64,000 nucleotides of DNA from Duganella sp. BJB480 (GCA_003416985.1 QVIN01000001.1:744001-808000); one strand, 5' to 3'; shown: positions 8,317 to 17,581, counted from the first letter of the stretch. The notes: generated from the sequence alone by a model not told the origin. A program made the numbers and translations.

Positions 8317-8975
8317 GCCAGCAGATCAACCTGTTCAACGCTGGATTCCAGCGCAAGAAAAACTACGCCACCGCGCCGGTGCTGGCGGCCGGCATCGGCG
8401 CGTTGGTGCTGCTGCTGGTCGGGGTATCGGCCTGGACCAAGGCCCAGCTGGCGGCGTTGGAGGGCGAGGCCGCCATCGTCAAGTCCAACCTGGACAGTTA
8501 CGAGAAGCGCAAGAGCGCCGCCACCGCCGCCTTCGTCGCGCCGCGCAAGAGCGAGACGCTGCAGCAGGAGCTGGACCAGGCCGGCGTGGAGTTCCACAAC
8601 CTGCAGCGGGTCGCCGGCATACTCGAACAGGGCGAGCCGGGTGCGACGCGCGGCTATTCGGCATACTTCCGCGCCTTCGCGCGGCGCGGCGTCGATGGCT
8701 TGTGGCTGACCGGCGTCACCATCCAGGGCAGCGGCGATGCGATCGGCCTGCAGGGACGGGCGCTCAAGGCCAGCCTGCTGCCGGGCTATCTGAACGGCCT
8801 GGCCAGCGAGGCCGTCTTGCGCGGCAAGACTTTCGGCCAGCTGGAAATGCGCGAGCCCAAGGCTGAAGCGAAGGCCGATGCGGCCGCTGCCGCGCCGGCG
8901 GTGGCGCCGCGTTATGTGGAATTCAGCCTGCAGTCGGCATCGGCCGGCGAGCACGGCAAGGCGGAGCGGCCATGA
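8313..8975 (+). CDS. PilN-like inner-membrane protein (second MshI component)
   Basis: A 220-residue bitopic protein. It begins MSQQINLFNAGFQRKKN; the INLF motif is the classic PilM-binding tail of PilN proteins. One transmembrane helix follows at about residues 21-41, then a periplasmic coiled coil and a small alpha/beta domain (GLWLTGVTIQGSGDAIGLQG), which matches the PilN/GspL ferredoxin-like fold. The C-terminus is Ala-rich. Overlaps with mshI and mshJ indicate stoichiometric expression. Some annotations call this MshI2. Confidence 0.78.
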   Translation: MSQQINLFNAGFQRKKNYATAPVLAAGIGALVLLLVGVSAWTKAQLAALEGEAAIVKSNLDSYEKRKSAATAAFVAPRKSETLQQELDQAGVEFHNLQRVAGILEQGEPGATRGYSAYFRAFARRGVDGLWLTGVTIQGSGDAIGLQGRALKASLLPGYLNGLASEAVLRGKTFGQLEMREPKAEAKADAAAAAPAVAPRYVEFSLQSASAGEHGKAERP

Positions 8976-9781
8976 AAGCATACTGGATCAAATTCGACAC
9001 CTGGCTGATGGCCCTGAACCAGCGCGAACGGTTGATGGTGGTGGGCGCGACGGCGGCGATGCTGGTGTACCTGACGTACATGCTGGTGCTCGATCCAGCC
9101 TACACGCGCGAGCGCACGCTGCGCGCCGCCATGGTGGAACAGCGCATGCTGATCTCGGGCATCGACTCCGAACTGATACAGCTCGACGTGGCGTCGCGCC
9201 GCGACCCCGACCGCGAAGTGCGCGAGCGCCTGCGCGTGTTGCAGCAGGATAGCGCGGACCTGCGCGCCAAACTGCGCAGCGCGCAAAAAGGACTGGTGGC
9301 GCCGGAGCACATGGGCGCCTTGCTGCAGCAGATGGTTAAGGGACACGGCAAGCTGCGCCTGGTGTCGCTGAGGACCTTGCCGCCGCAAGGCACGGTTGAC
9401 GGCAGCTTCGCCGCGCTGGACCTGGCCGAGCCGCCGCCCGCGCGTCCGGCCGCGCCGCCGCAGCCGACGCCGGCGTCCATCCTGCAGCCCAACGCGAACG
9501 GCACTCCCAGCGCGAACGGTCCCGGCAACGCCAGCGCCGCCGCAGCCAAGCCGCCCGCCGGTCCGGCGGCCGCGCCGGCGCCACTGTTGTTCCGCCACGG
9601 CGTGCAGCTGGTGCTGCAAGGCAGTTACCTGGAGATGATCGATTACCTCGAAGCGCTTGAATCCATGCCGACCCAGCTGTTTTGGGGGGCCGCCGCGCTC
9701 GACGCCGACCAATATCCGCAAGCACGGCTGACGCTGACCTTGTACACCCTGAGCCTGGATCAGAAATGGATCGCACTGTGA
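8972..9781 (+). CDS. mshJ: MSHA biogenesis protein MshJ (PilO/GspM-like)
   Basis: A 269-residue inner-membrane protein with a short cytoplasmic N-terminus containing LNQRERLMVVGA, typical of GspM, one transmembrane helix at about residues 25-43, a periplasmic coiled coil, a Pro/Ala-rich linker (about residues 150-205) and a C-terminal domain ending in a ferredoxin-like strand (TLTLYTLSLDQKWIAL). With the PilN-like protein it is expected to form the periplasmic alignment complex linking the inner-membrane platform to the MshL secretin. Confidence 0.8.
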   Translation: MKAYWIKFDTWLMALNQRERLMVVGATAAMLVYLTYMLVLDPAYTRERTLRAAMVEQRMLISGIDSELIQLDVASRRDPDREVRERLRVLQQDSADLRAKLRSAQKGLVAPEHMGALLQQMVKGHGKLRLVSLRTLPPQGTVDGSFAALDLAEPPPARPAAPPQPTPASILQPNANGTPSANGPGNASAAAAKPPAGPAAAPAPLLFRHGVQLVLQGSYLEMIDYLEALESMPTQLFWGAAALDADQYPQARLTLTLYTLSLDQKWIAL

Positions 9782-10155
9782 ACCGCCGCTCGAACCTGCT
9801 GCCGCTGCCGCTGCCGCTGCTGCTGATGCTGGCGCTGCCCGCGCTGGCGCAGAAGATGGCCGACCCGACCCGTCCGCCCGCCACGCTGGCCGCACCCGAC
9901 AGCGAGGCCGCCGCATCGGATAGCGCGCCGACGGGGCCGCGCCTGCAATCGATCCTGATCGGCCGCGCGCCCGGCGGCCGCAGGCTGGCGGTGATCGACG
10001 GCGCCACCGTGCGCGCCGGCGCCAAGGTGGGCGACGCAATACTCGACCGCATCAACGACAATTCGGTGGTACTCCGCCGGGGCAAGAATCTGGAAACCCT
10101 GACCCTGTTTCCCAAACCGGCCGAGGCCGCAGACCCGACAGGGAAAACTAAATGA
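9766..10155 (+). CDS. mshK: MSHA biogenesis protein MshK (PilP/GspC-like)
   Basis: A 129-residue exported protein with a Leu/Pro-rich signal sequence ending ALPALAQ, then MADPTRPP (a recurrent MshK motif) and a short HR-like beta domain (LQSILIGRAPGGRRLAVIDG, VRAGAKVGDAILDRINDNSVVLRRG). This fold binds the N-domains of secretins. The ATG at 9766 lies inside mshJ; a GTG at 9778 that overlaps the mshJ stop as GTGA is equally plausible. The stop overlaps mshL. Confidence 0.78.
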   Translation: MDRTVNRRSNLLPLPLPLLLMLALPALAQKMADPTRPPATLAAPDSEAAASDSAPTGPRLQSILIGRAPGGRRLAVIDGATVRAGAKVGDAILDRINDNSVVLRRGKNLETLTLFPKPAEAADPTGKTK

Positions 10156-11951
10156 CGAAACTTACACCACACCCAATGCTGCGCTGGGCTGGCGTGCTGG
10201 GCGCGGCCGCCGCGCTGTCGGCCTGCCAGACCCAGGCGCCGCGCGACACCTACAACACCATCGACCAGCAGGTGCGCGACGCCGCCGCCCAGGCCCACGC
10301 GCAGCCCGCCAGTCCGGCCGCGGTGGAGGCCGCGCTGCTGCCGCCGCCGGCCGCGGCCATGGCGGCCGAGCTGCCCAAGGCGCGCGCGGTGATGGAGGAG
10401 CGCTTCAACGTGTCGTTCAACCAGGTGCCGGTGCAGCAGTTCTACAATTCCATCGTGGCCGGCACGCGCTACAACATGCTGATCCACCCGGACGTCAGCG
10501 GCACCATCACCGCCAACCTGAAGGACGTGACGCTGTTCGAGGCGCTCGACGCCGTGCGCGAGATGTACGGCTACGACTACAAGGTGGAGGGCACGCGCAT
10601 CTACATCCGTCCGCTGACGATGCAGACCCGCATCTTCCAGGTCAACTACCTGAACTCCACGCGCAAGGGCACGTCCAATGTGCGGGTGTCGTCGACGTCG
10701 GTGAACACGGTGGGCACGGTGGTGTCCGGCCAGAGCGGCAACGCCGGCAGCGGCAGCAACGGCCAGAACAACCAGCCGCAGCAACCGGGGCAGGGCAACC
10801 AACAGTATTCGATGGAAGACTCCAGCAACGTCAAGACCTCGTCGGCCACCGATTTCTGGACCGAGCTGAAGGAAGCCCTGGTGGCCCTGGTCGGCGGCAC
10901 CGGCGACGGCCGCAGCGTGGTGATCAGTCCGCAATCGGGCGTGATCGTGGTGCGCGCCTTGCCTGAGCAGCTGCGCAATGTGGACCAGTATCTGAAGGCG
11001 ACCCGCCTGGCCGTCGAACGCCAGGTGATCCTGGAGGCCAAGATCCTCGAAGTCCAGTTGAACAGCGGCTTCCAGAGCGGCATCAACTGGGCCAGCTTCG
11101 CCTCGTTCGGCGGCGGCGGCAGCAACCGCCTGTCCGGCGGCTTCCTTGCGCCCGGCACCGGACTGGCGCCGTTGCCGGCCAACGGCGGCCAGCCGGCGGT
11201 CATCACCAGCGGCGGCACTGCAGGGATTTCGGCCAGCACCGGCTTTTCGCTGGCCAACGCGGCCAACAACGCCGGCTCGCTGTTCGGCCTGGCTTTCCAG
11301 ACCAGTAATTTCGCCGCCATGATCTCCTTCCTGGAGTCGCAGGGTTCGGTGCACGTGCTGTCGAGCCCGCGCATCGCCACCATGAACAACCAGAAGGCCG
11401 TGCTCAAGATCGGCACCGACGAATTCTATGTGACCGGTGTCAGCACCACGACCAACTCCAACGTCAGCGGCAACACCACCAGCCCCAACGTGACCCTGCA
11501 GCCGTTCTTCTCCGGCGTGGTGCTGGACGTGACGCCGCAGATCGACGACGAGGGCAACATCATGCTGCACGTGCATCCGTCGGTGAGCCAGGTGTCGACC
11601 GTGAACAAGATCGTCAACCTGGGCAGCGCCGGTTCGCTGCAGCTGCCGCTGGCGGCGTCGAGCACGTCTGAGATGGACAGCATGGTGCGCGGGCAGGATG
11701 GCCGCATCGTCGCCATCGGCGGCCTGATGCGCCAGTCCAGCACCGACGACAACAGCCAGGCGCCCGGCATCGGCAGCCTGCCGGTGGTCGGCGCCTTGTT
11801 CCGCAACACCGAACGCAGCACGCAGAAGCGCGAGCTGGTGGTGTTGATCAAGCCCACCATCGTCGATGGCGCGTCCAGCTATGCGCAGGACCTGGACGAT
11901 GCCAGCCGCCGGGTCCAGCAACTGGCGCCGCCTGCCGGAGGACGCAAATAA
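10152..11951 (+). CDS. mshL: MSHA outer-membrane secretin
   Basis: A 599-residue secretin, the outer-membrane pore of the pilus. The N-terminus is a lipoprotein signal with lipobox LSAC (Cys25), which suits Lol-dependent targeting. An N0/STN-like domain follows (VSFNQVPVQQFYNSIVAGT), then a secretin N-domain interrupted by a Ser/Asn/Gln-rich insert (about residues 195-225), and the C-terminal beta-barrel core, ending in the usual KRELVVLIKPTIV. The order of MshK then MshL matches PilP-PilQ logic. It overlaps mshK by ATGA and abuts mshM. Confidence 0.9.
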   Translation: MTKLTPHPMLRWAGVLGAAAALSACQTQAPRDTYNTIDQQVRDAAAQAHAQPASPAAVEAALLPPPAAAMAAELPKARAVMEERFNVSFNQVPVQQFYNSIVAGTRYNMLIHPDVSGTITANLKDVTLFEALDAVREMYGYDYKVEGTRIYIRPLTMQTRIFQVNYLNSTRKGTSNVRVSSTSVNTVGTVVSGQSGNAGSGSNGQNNQPQQPGQGNQQYSMEDSSNVKTSSATDFWTELKEALVALVGGTGDGRSVVISPQSGVIVVRALPEQLRNVDQYLKATRLAVERQVILEAKILEVQLNSGFQSGINWASFASFGGGGSNRLSGGFLAPGTGLAPLPANGGQPAVITSGGTAGISASTGFSLANAANNAGSLFGLAFQTSNFAAMISFLESQGSVHVLSSPRIATMNNQKAVLKIGTDEFYVTGVSTTTNSNVSGNTTSPNVTLQPFFSGVVLDVTPQIDDEGNIMLHVHPSVSQVSTVNKIVNLGSAGSLQLPLAASSTSEMDSMVRGQDGRIVAIGGLMRQSSTDDNSQAPGIGSLPVVGALFRNTERSTQKRELVVLIKPTIVDGASSYAQDLDDASRRVQQLAPPAGGRK

Positions 11952-12845
11952 ATGTACCAGGCCCACTTCGGCTTGGGCGAGATGCCCTTCGGGATCACGC
12001 CCGACACCAGCTTCTTCTTCACCAGCCCGCATTCGCAGCAGGCGCTCAACACGCTGCTGGTGGCGGCGCGCAGCGGCGAGGGCTTCATCAAGATCACCGG
12101 CGAGGTCGGCACCGGCAAGACGCTGTTGTGCCGCAAGTTCATGGCGACGCTGGGCGAGGGCTTCGTCACGGCCTACATTCCCAATCCCTACCTGGAGCCG
12201 CGCACGCTGATGCTGGCGTTGGCGGACGAGCTGGAACTGCCGTTGCAGCGCGACGTGGACCAGCATCAGTTGCTGAAGTCGCTCACGCAGCGCCTGATGG
12301 ACCTGGCGCGCGAGGGCAAGCAGGTGGTGATGTGCCTCGACGAGGCGCAGGCGATTCCGCTGGAGAGCCTGGAGGCCTTGCGCCTGCTGACCAACCTGGA
12401 GACCGAGAAGCGCAAGCTGCTGCAGATCGTGCTGTTCGGGCAGCCGGAGCTGAACCAGCATCTGCAGACCAATTCGATCCGCCAGCTGGCGCAGCGCATC
12501 ACCTTCCACTACCACCTGGGGCCGCTCAGCCGCGACGACATGGAATATTATCTGGCCCATCGGCTGCGCGTGGCGGGCTATGGCGGCAGCCGCCTGTTCA
12601 GCCGGGGTGCCATCGGACGCCTGTTCAAGGCCAGCGGCGGCATTCCTCGGCTGGTGAACATTATGGCAAACAAGTCGTTGATGCTATGCTTCGGCGAAGG
12701 CAAGCAACAAGTGACGCGCCGTCATGTGGACATGGCGGCGCTCGATACCGTGCAGTCGAAGGCGGGCTTGCGTTGGCAATGGCTGATGGCCGGCGTCAGT
12801 TTGCTGATCGCCGCGTGCGGCCTGACTTGGGCGTTGACGAAATGA
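11952..12845 (+). CDS. mshM: MSHA-associated AAA ATPase MshM (ExeA/GspA family)
   Basis: A 297-residue AAA+ ATPase. The N-terminus, YQAHFGLGEMPFGITPD, is the standard start of ExeA-type proteins. Walker A is GEVGTGKT and Walker B VVMCLDEAQ. A single transmembrane helix is at the extreme C-terminus (WLMAGVSLLIAACGLTWAL), so the ATPase is tethered to the inner membrane. Family members help insert or assemble the secretin through peptidoglycan. No separate peptidoglycan-binding domain is seen, unlike full-length GspA. It overlaps mshN by four bases. Confidence 0.86.
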   Translation: MYQAHFGLGEMPFGITPDTSFFFTSPHSQQALNTLLVAARSGEGFIKITGEVGTGKTLLCRKFMATLGEGFVTAYIPNPYLEPRTLMLALADELELPLQRDVDQHQLLKSLTQRLMDLAREGKQVVMCLDEAQAIPLESLEALRLLTNLETEKRKLLQIVLFGQPELNQHLQTNSIRQLAQRITFHYHLGPLSRDDMEYYLAHRLRVAGYGGSRLFSRGAIGRLFKASGGIPRLVNIMANKSLMLCFGEGKQQVTRRHVDMAALDTVQSKAGLRWQWLMAGVSLLIAACGLTWALTK

Positions 12846-14056
12846 GTCTGATCAATAAAATGTTGCAGGACCTCGATGCGCGCGGCGGCGCCGGCGATGA
12901 CGCCTTGCGCCAGCAGCAGTTGCATGGCGTGGGCGGACAGCCGCGCGACAGGCGGCCGCTGGCGATCGGCGGCGCGCTGGTGTTGACGGCGGTGGTGGTG
13001 GGCGGCGGATGGTTCGGCTGGCAGTATAGTCAAAGCCATCGCGCGGCGCAGCCGCAAGCGCCTGCGTTGGCGGCGGCGCCGGTCAAGGCCCCGCAAGTCG
13101 CGGCCGCATCGACGCCTGTGGCGGCAGCGGTAGCAGCGCCGACGAGCGCACCGGAGACGGCAGCACCAGCATCAGCACCAGCGCCTGCGCCGGCAATGGC
13201 CGCAGCGCCGACGCCGGTTCCGGCCGATGCGCCGCCGGCGGCGCGCGAGTCCGCGCCGAACCGGTCGTGGGCGCAAGCCCCGGCTGCCGCGCTGGCGAAG
13301 TCCGGCGCCGGGCCCGGATCATCCGCTGGTCGCGTGGCGACATCCGACGCCTCGGCGACGCCGGAAACCGATGCTGTCGAAGCGGCGCCCCGCAAGCCCG
13401 CCGTGGCCGCGCGCGCCGAACGCAAGCCGTCCCGCCAGGCCGGTGCCGGCAACGCGGCCGGCGAGGGCACGATCACGCACGACATCAGTCCGCAGCAGAT
13501 GGCCGAGAACAGCTACCGCCGCGCGCTGGTGGCCCTGCAGGAAGGCCGCGTCAGCGCCGCATTGGCCGACCTGGACCGCGCCCTGGAAATCGATCCACGC
13601 AACGAAGCCGCGCGTCAAACCAACATCAGCCTGCTGCTGGAGAACAAGCGCAACGACGACGCCATTCGCCAGCTGCGGCTGGCGCTGGGCATCGATCCGC
13701 GCCAGCCTGGCCTGGCGATGGTGCTGGCGCGCCTGCAATTGGAGAGGGGCGGCCCGGCGCTGGAAACGCTGATGACGACCTTGCCATACGCCGGCAACAG
13801 CGCCGAGTACCAGGCCTTCCTGGCCGGCGTGCTGCAACGCCAGCAGCGCCACACCGAAGCGGCGCAATACTATCGCGCGGCGTTGACGCTGGCGCCGCAG
13901 AACGGCGTGTGGTGGATGGGTCTGGGCATCTCGCTGCAAGCCGACATGCACCTGCCGGAAGCGCGCGAAGCCTACCGGCGCGCGCGCGCATCGAACGGCC
14001 TGTCGCCCGAGCTGCAAGCCTTCATCGACCGCAAGATCGAATCGCTGCCGCACTAG
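12842..14056 (+). CDS. mshN: MSHA biogenesis TPR protein MshN
   Basis: A 404-residue bitopic protein beginning MSLINKMLQDLDARGG, a GspB/MshN signature, with one transmembrane helix at about residues 40-60, a very long Ala/Pro-rich periplasmic linker (about 65-210) and a C-terminal array of TPR-like helices (RRALVALQEGRVSAALADLD, ALEIDPRNEAARQ, AAQYYRAALTLAPQN). The ATG overlaps the mshM stop; the longer frame upstream is a shadow. It is the last gene of the locus and ends six bases from a convergent gene. In Vibrio, mshE and mshG follow mshN; here nothing of the pilus follows. Confidence 0.84.
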   Translation: MSLINKMLQDLDARGGAGDDALRQQQLHGVGGQPRDRRPLAIGGALVLTAVVVGGGWFGWQYSQSHRAAQPQAPALAAAPVKAPQVAAASTPVAAAVAAPTSAPETAAPASAPAPAPAMAAAPTPVPADAPPAARESAPNRSWAQAPAAALAKSGAGPGSSAGRVATSDASATPETDAVEAAPRKPAVAARAERKPSRQAGAGNAAGEGTITHDISPQQMAENSYRRALVALQEGRVSAALADLDRALEIDPRNEAARQTNISLLLENKRNDDAIRQLRLALGIDPRQPGLAMVLARLQLERGGPALETLMTTLPYAGNSAEYQAFLAGVLQRQQRHTEAAQYYRAALTLAPQNGVWWMGLGISLQADMHLPEAREAYRRARASNGLSPELQAFIDRKIESLPH

Positions 14057-14062
14057 GCCGTC

Positions 14063-15052
14063 CTACAGGCTGGCCTGCTGGCCCCAGATCTGTTTCATGC
14101 TGAAGCGGGTCGACGCCTCATCCTCGCTCAAGGCGGCGGCGATCGCGCCGTCCTGGTCGGCGCTGCTGCGCAGTGGCGGCGGCGACAGCAGCGCGCCCGC
14201 CGGATCGCGCAGGCAGTGGATCTGCAAGCCGCCGGCCCCGCCCGGACGGCGGCACACCACGCCGATTTCCCCACTCCGCAAACGCACCAGCGTCCCCGGC
14301 GGGAAATCGCCCAGCTCGCGCTGGAAGTACTGCACCAGCGTGGAATCGACCGGCGCCACCTTGTCCTCGATGAGGTTGCGCAAGGCCTGGTCGGGCAGGA
14401 GGGAACGGCGGTAATTGCGGGCCGACACCTGCGCGCAATAGCGGTCCGCCAGGCTGAGCAGCTTGGCGTTCTGCGTCACCTCGGGACTGGCGACACCGGC
14501 CGGATAGCCGCTGCCCTCGTCGTTCTCGTGGTGCAGCAGCACGCAGGAAATCCACTCGTCATCATGGATGCCGGCGTCCTTGAGCATGTCCACGCTTTGC
14601 TCCGGGTGGCGGCGCACGATGGCCATTTCCTCGCTGGTCAACGGCGTGTGCTTGTCCTGGAAAGCGTTATTGTGGCGCAGCATGCCGACGTTCATCGTCA
14701 GCGCGGCGGCCGTCACGGTCAGCGTATCGGCCGGGGTCTTGCCGAGGCTGTGCGCGATCACCACCACCACCACGGCCGTCTCGATGCAATGGCGCACCGC
14801 GTAGCTGCCGGCGATCTGGCACAGGAAGATGCAGGCCAGCGCGATGTCGGGATTGAGGTCCACCGCGTGGATCACGTCGCGCGCGATGTCGCGCAGCTCG
14901 CTCTCGGCGTTGTGCTCGTTGCGCAGGTTTTGCAGCAGGCGCTCCAGCCTGCGGTTCGACTCGTTGAGCAGATGCAGCACCGATGGCGGCGGCTCCTGCT
15001 CCGCGAACTCGCCCGCCACGAGCGGCGTGTCCGCCTGGTTGGTCTCGGCCAT
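14063..15052 (-). CDS. HD-GYP-like protein with a degenerate active site
   Basis: A 329-residue soluble protein. The middle and C-terminal part aligns with HD-GYP phosphodiesterase domains: a first His (RHCIETAVVVVVIAHSLG), Thr-Ser-Glu-Glu then RRHPEQSVDML, and LLHHENDEGSGYPAG, followed by LLSLADRYCAQVSARNYRR. However, the metal-binding HDIGK motif that names the family is replaced by LTMNVGML, so the central His-Asp pair is missing. It may bind c-di-GMP or act as a scaffold instead of hydrolysing it. The start at 15052 is chosen over a longer frame that invades the neighbouring gene. It is convergent with mshN, which makes a c-di-GMP link to the pilus tempting but unproven. Confidence 0.75.
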   Translation of the reverse strand: MAETNQADTPLVAGEFAEQEPPPSVLHLLNESNRRLERLLQNLRNEHNAESELRDIARDVIHAVDLNPDIALACIFLCQIAGSYAVRHCIETAVVVVVIAHSLGKTPADTLTVTAAALTMNVGMLRHNNAFQDKHTPLTSEEMAIVRRHPEQSVDMLKDAGIHDDEWISCVLLHHENDEGSGYPAGVASPEVTQNAKLLSLADRYCAQVSARNYRRSLLPDQALRNLIEDKVAPVDSTLVQYFQRELGDFPPGTLVRLRSGEIGVVCRRPGGAGGLQIHCLRDPAGALLSPPPLRSSADQDGAIAAALSEDEASTRFSMKQIWGQQASL

Positions 15053-15068
15053 GATTCTCGTCCCCGAA

Positions 15069-16259
15069 TTAAACTTTGCCCAGTCGCTCCAACGCGAGCG
15101 CCAGGGTTTCATCCTTCTTGGCAAAGCAGAACCGCACGATGCCCGATTCCTTGCCCTGCTGGTAAAACGCCGATACCGGTATCGCCGCCACCTTGATCTC
15201 GGTGGTCAGCCACTCCGCAAACTGCGCTTCCGTTTGCGTTGAAATTTTGTCGTAGCGCACGCACTGGAAATAGGTGCCGTCGGCCGGCAGCAGTTCGAAG
15301 CGCGAGTGTTGCAGGCCCGCGCGGAACAGGTCGCGCTTGCGCTGGTAGAACGCCGGCAGTTCCAGGTAGGGCTTGGGATCGGCCATGTAGCTGGCGATGC
15401 CGTGCTGCATGGGCGTGTTGACGCTGAAGACGTTGTACTGGTGGACCTTGCGGAACTCCGCCGACAGCGCGGCCGGCGCGGCGACATAGCCGATCTTCCA
15501 GCCGGTGACGTGGTAGGTCTTGCCGAAGCTGGAGACGACGAAGGCGCGCGCCGCCAGCTCGGGATGGCGGCAGACGGACTCGTGCCGCTGGCCGTCGTAG
15601 ACCATGTGTTCGTAGACCTCGTCCGACAGGATCAGCACGTCCGTGCCGCGCACGATGTCGGCCAGCGCCTGCAGGTCGGCCGCGCGCAGCACGCTGCCGG
15701 TCGGGTTGTGCGGGGTGTTGATGACGATCAGGCGCGTGTTACCGTTGACGGCCGCCGCCACGTCGGACCACGGCACCGTGTAGCCTTGCGCGCCTGCCTC
15801 CATTTGCACCAGCACCGGCACGCCGCCGGCCAGCGTGATCGCCGGCACGTAGCTGTCGTAGCTCGGTTCGATGACGATCACCTCGTCGCCCGGATGCACG
15901 CAGCACAGGATGGCGGTGGTGAGCGCCTGGGTGGCGCCGGCGGTCACGGTGATGTCGGTGTTGACGTCGTACTGGTGGCCGTAGATGGCGGCGATCTTGG
16001 CGACGATGGCCTGGCGTAGCACGGGCGCGCCGGTCATCATCGGATACTGGTTGAAATCGGCCTGCATGGCGTCGTTGACGGCTTGCAGCAGGCTGCGCTC
16101 GCAGGCGAAATCGGGGAAGCCCTGGCCCAGGTTGACCGCGTTGGCCTGCGCGGCCAGCGTGGACATGCGGGTGAACACGGTGGTGCCGACGGCCGGCAGG
16201 CGGCTGGTCAGGACCGGTGTGGAAGGCGTGCTGCTCGGCAGGTTGTTACGGCTATTCAT
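15069..16259 (-). CDS. ybdL: Methionine aminotransferase (YbdL-like, class I/II PLP enzyme)
   Basis: A 396-residue fold-type I aminotransferase. It shows NLGQGFPDF near the N-terminus, the substrate-binding NTPHNPTG, the PLP-phenol-binding ILSDEVYEHMV, and the Schiff-base lysine in SSFGKTYHVTGWKIGY. The GWKIGY and FPDF motifs match the YbdL/kynurenine-aminotransferase branch, which transfers the amino group from methionine or aromatic residues to 2-oxo acids and often completes methionine salvage. Length is normal. The stop lies 16 bases from the start of the HD-GYP-like gene, so the two may be co-transcribed. Confidence 0.87.
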   Translation of the reverse strand: MNSRNNLPSSTPSTPVLTSRLPAVGTTVFTRMSTLAAQANAVNLGQGFPDFACERSLLQAVNDAMQADFNQYPMMTGAPVLRQAIVAKIAAIYGHQYDVNTDITVTAGATQALTTAILCCVHPGDEVIVIEPSYDSYVPAITLAGGVPVLVQMEAGAQGYTVPWSDVAAAVNGNTRLIVINTPHNPTGSVLRAADLQALADIVRGTDVLILSDEVYEHMVYDGQRHESVCRHPELAARAFVVSSFGKTYHVTGWKIGYVAAPAALSAEFRKVHQYNVFSVNTPMQHGIASYMADPKPYLELPAFYQRKRDLFRAGLQHSRFELLPADGTYFQCVRYDKISTQTEAQFAEWLTTEIKVAAIPVSAFYQQGKESGIVRFCFAKKDETLALALERLGKV

Positions 16260-16328
16260 GGCGGCTGTGTAGTGGACAGATAGCCTATTCTAGCTCAGCG
16301 CGCCGGGTTTGGTGTGGCGAAAAAATCC

Positions 16329-16778
16329 TCAGCTTTCGGGGCTCCACGCCTCGGGCACCATCACCTTGAACATGCCGGCCTTGGCCAGGCGGCGGGCCAG
16401 TTTCAGCAGCGCCTTGTCCTTGGTGATGAGGATGGCCGCGTTGGCGTCGCGCGCCACTTCGAGGAACTTCTGGTCGTCCTTGTCGGTGCAGACCGGCAGG
16501 CGCACGCCGGACTCGGGCGGGGCCACCACAGTGATCAGCTGGTCGAAGCGGGCGGCGGCCAGCGGGCGCGAGTCGTCGTCCAGCGGCAGGTGCTTGTAGT
16601 GCAGCACGATGTTGTACTCGTCGCGGCAGTCCGAGCGGGTGATCGCCTCGACCGTGCCGTTTTCCAGCGCGGCCAGCAGGGCGGCCCAGCGCGGGTCCTT
16701 GAACACGAACAGGTCGAGGCAGACGTTGGTGTCGATAACGACACGGGTCAGTGTGAGTTTCTCTGGAACAGGTATCAT
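16329..16778 (-). CDS. PIN-domain protein, orphan toxin-like nuclease
   Basis: A 149-residue PIN-domain protein of the COG1569 type. Acidic residues expected to bind metal are visible: VVIDTNVCLDLF (first Asp), a mid-chain SDCRDEYNIVL (Glu/Asp), and CTDKDDQKFLEVARD (late Asp pair), with AAILITKDKALL near the end. PIN proteins are single-strand RNases and often toxins of toxin-antitoxin pairs, but no small antitoxin gene is visible on either side. It diverges from yaaA with only 35 bases between the two starts, so the promoters must overlap. A housekeeping role is as likely as a toxin role. Confidence 0.75.
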   Translation of the reverse strand: MIPVPEKLTLTRVVIDTNVCLDLFVFKDPRWAALLAALENGTVEAITRSDCRDEYNIVLHYKHLPLDDDSRPLAAARFDQLITVVAPPESGVRLPVCTDKDDQKFLEVARDANAAILITKDKALLKLARRLAKAGMFKVMVPEAWSPES

Positions 16779-16813
16779 GTGCTTAGTTCGTAAAAATGTT
16801 TATCTGGAATCTT

Positions 16814-17581
16814 ATGCTGATAGTGCTTTCGCCTGCAAAAAGTCTCGATCTCGAGACCCCTCCGACCACCAAGTTGCACTCCCAACCTGATTTTCTCGAC
16901 CACTCGGCCCAGCTGATCGACCGCCTGCGCGAATTTTCGCCGGTGCAGATCGGTGAGCTGATGGATCTGTCCGACAACCTCTCGGCGCTCAATGTCGCCC
17001 GCTACGCCAGCTGGAGCAGCGACACCGCCGAAGGGCGCCAGGCCGTGATGGCCTTCAACGGCGACGTCTACGGCGGCCTGGATGCGCGCACGCTCAAGCC
17101 TGGGCAGCTGGACTATGTGCAATCGCGGGTGCGGATTTTGTCCGGCCTGTACGGCATGCTGCGGCCGTTGGACCTGATCCACCCGCACCGGCTGGAGATG
17201 GGCACCCGCCTGAGCAACCCGCGCGGCAAGGACCTGTATGCCTTCTGGGGCGAGACCATCACCCGGGCGCTGAACAAGACCGCGGCCGAGCAGGGCGCCG
17301 AAACGCTGGTCAACCTGGCGTCCGAGGAATACTTCAAGTCGGTCAAGCCCAAGCTGCTGGACGTGCCGGTGATCACACCGCAGTTCGAAGACTGGAAGAA
17401 CGGCAAATACAAGATCATCTCGTTCTACGCCAAGCGCGCGCGCGGCCTGATGGCGCGCTACGCCGCCGTCAAAGGCATCACCGACCCGCAGAAGCTCAAG
17501 AAATTCAACGTCGACGGCTACGCCTACGACAAGCAAGACTCGACTGACAAAACCTGGATTTTCCGCCGCCGCACCGAATAA
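16814..17581 (+). CDS. yaaA: Peroxide stress resistance protein YaaA
   Basis: A 255-residue protein of the YaaA/DUF328 family. It begins [17 protein letters not shown], the family signature, and contains [26 protein letters not shown] and RLEMGTRL, all highly conserved. YaaA lowers intracellular free iron during hydrogen peroxide stress, which limits Fenton damage; it binds DNA and is cytoplasmic. The ATG at 16814 is preferred over one six codons upstream because the family begins here. It is followed by the long palindrome and by a bidirectional terminator shared with bamD. Confidence 0.92.
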   Translation: MLIVLSPAKSLDLETPPTTKLHSQPDFLDHSAQLIDRLREFSPVQIGELMDLSDNLSALNVARYASWSSDTAEGRQAVMAFNGDVYGGLDARTLKPGQLDYVQSRVRILSGLYGMLRPLDLIHPHRLEMGTRLSNPRGKDLYAFWGETITRALNKTAAEQGAETLVNLASEEYFKSVKPKLLDVPVITPQFEDWKNGKYKIISFYAKRARGLMARYAAVKGITDPQKLKKFNVDGYAYDKQDSTDKTWIFRRRTE

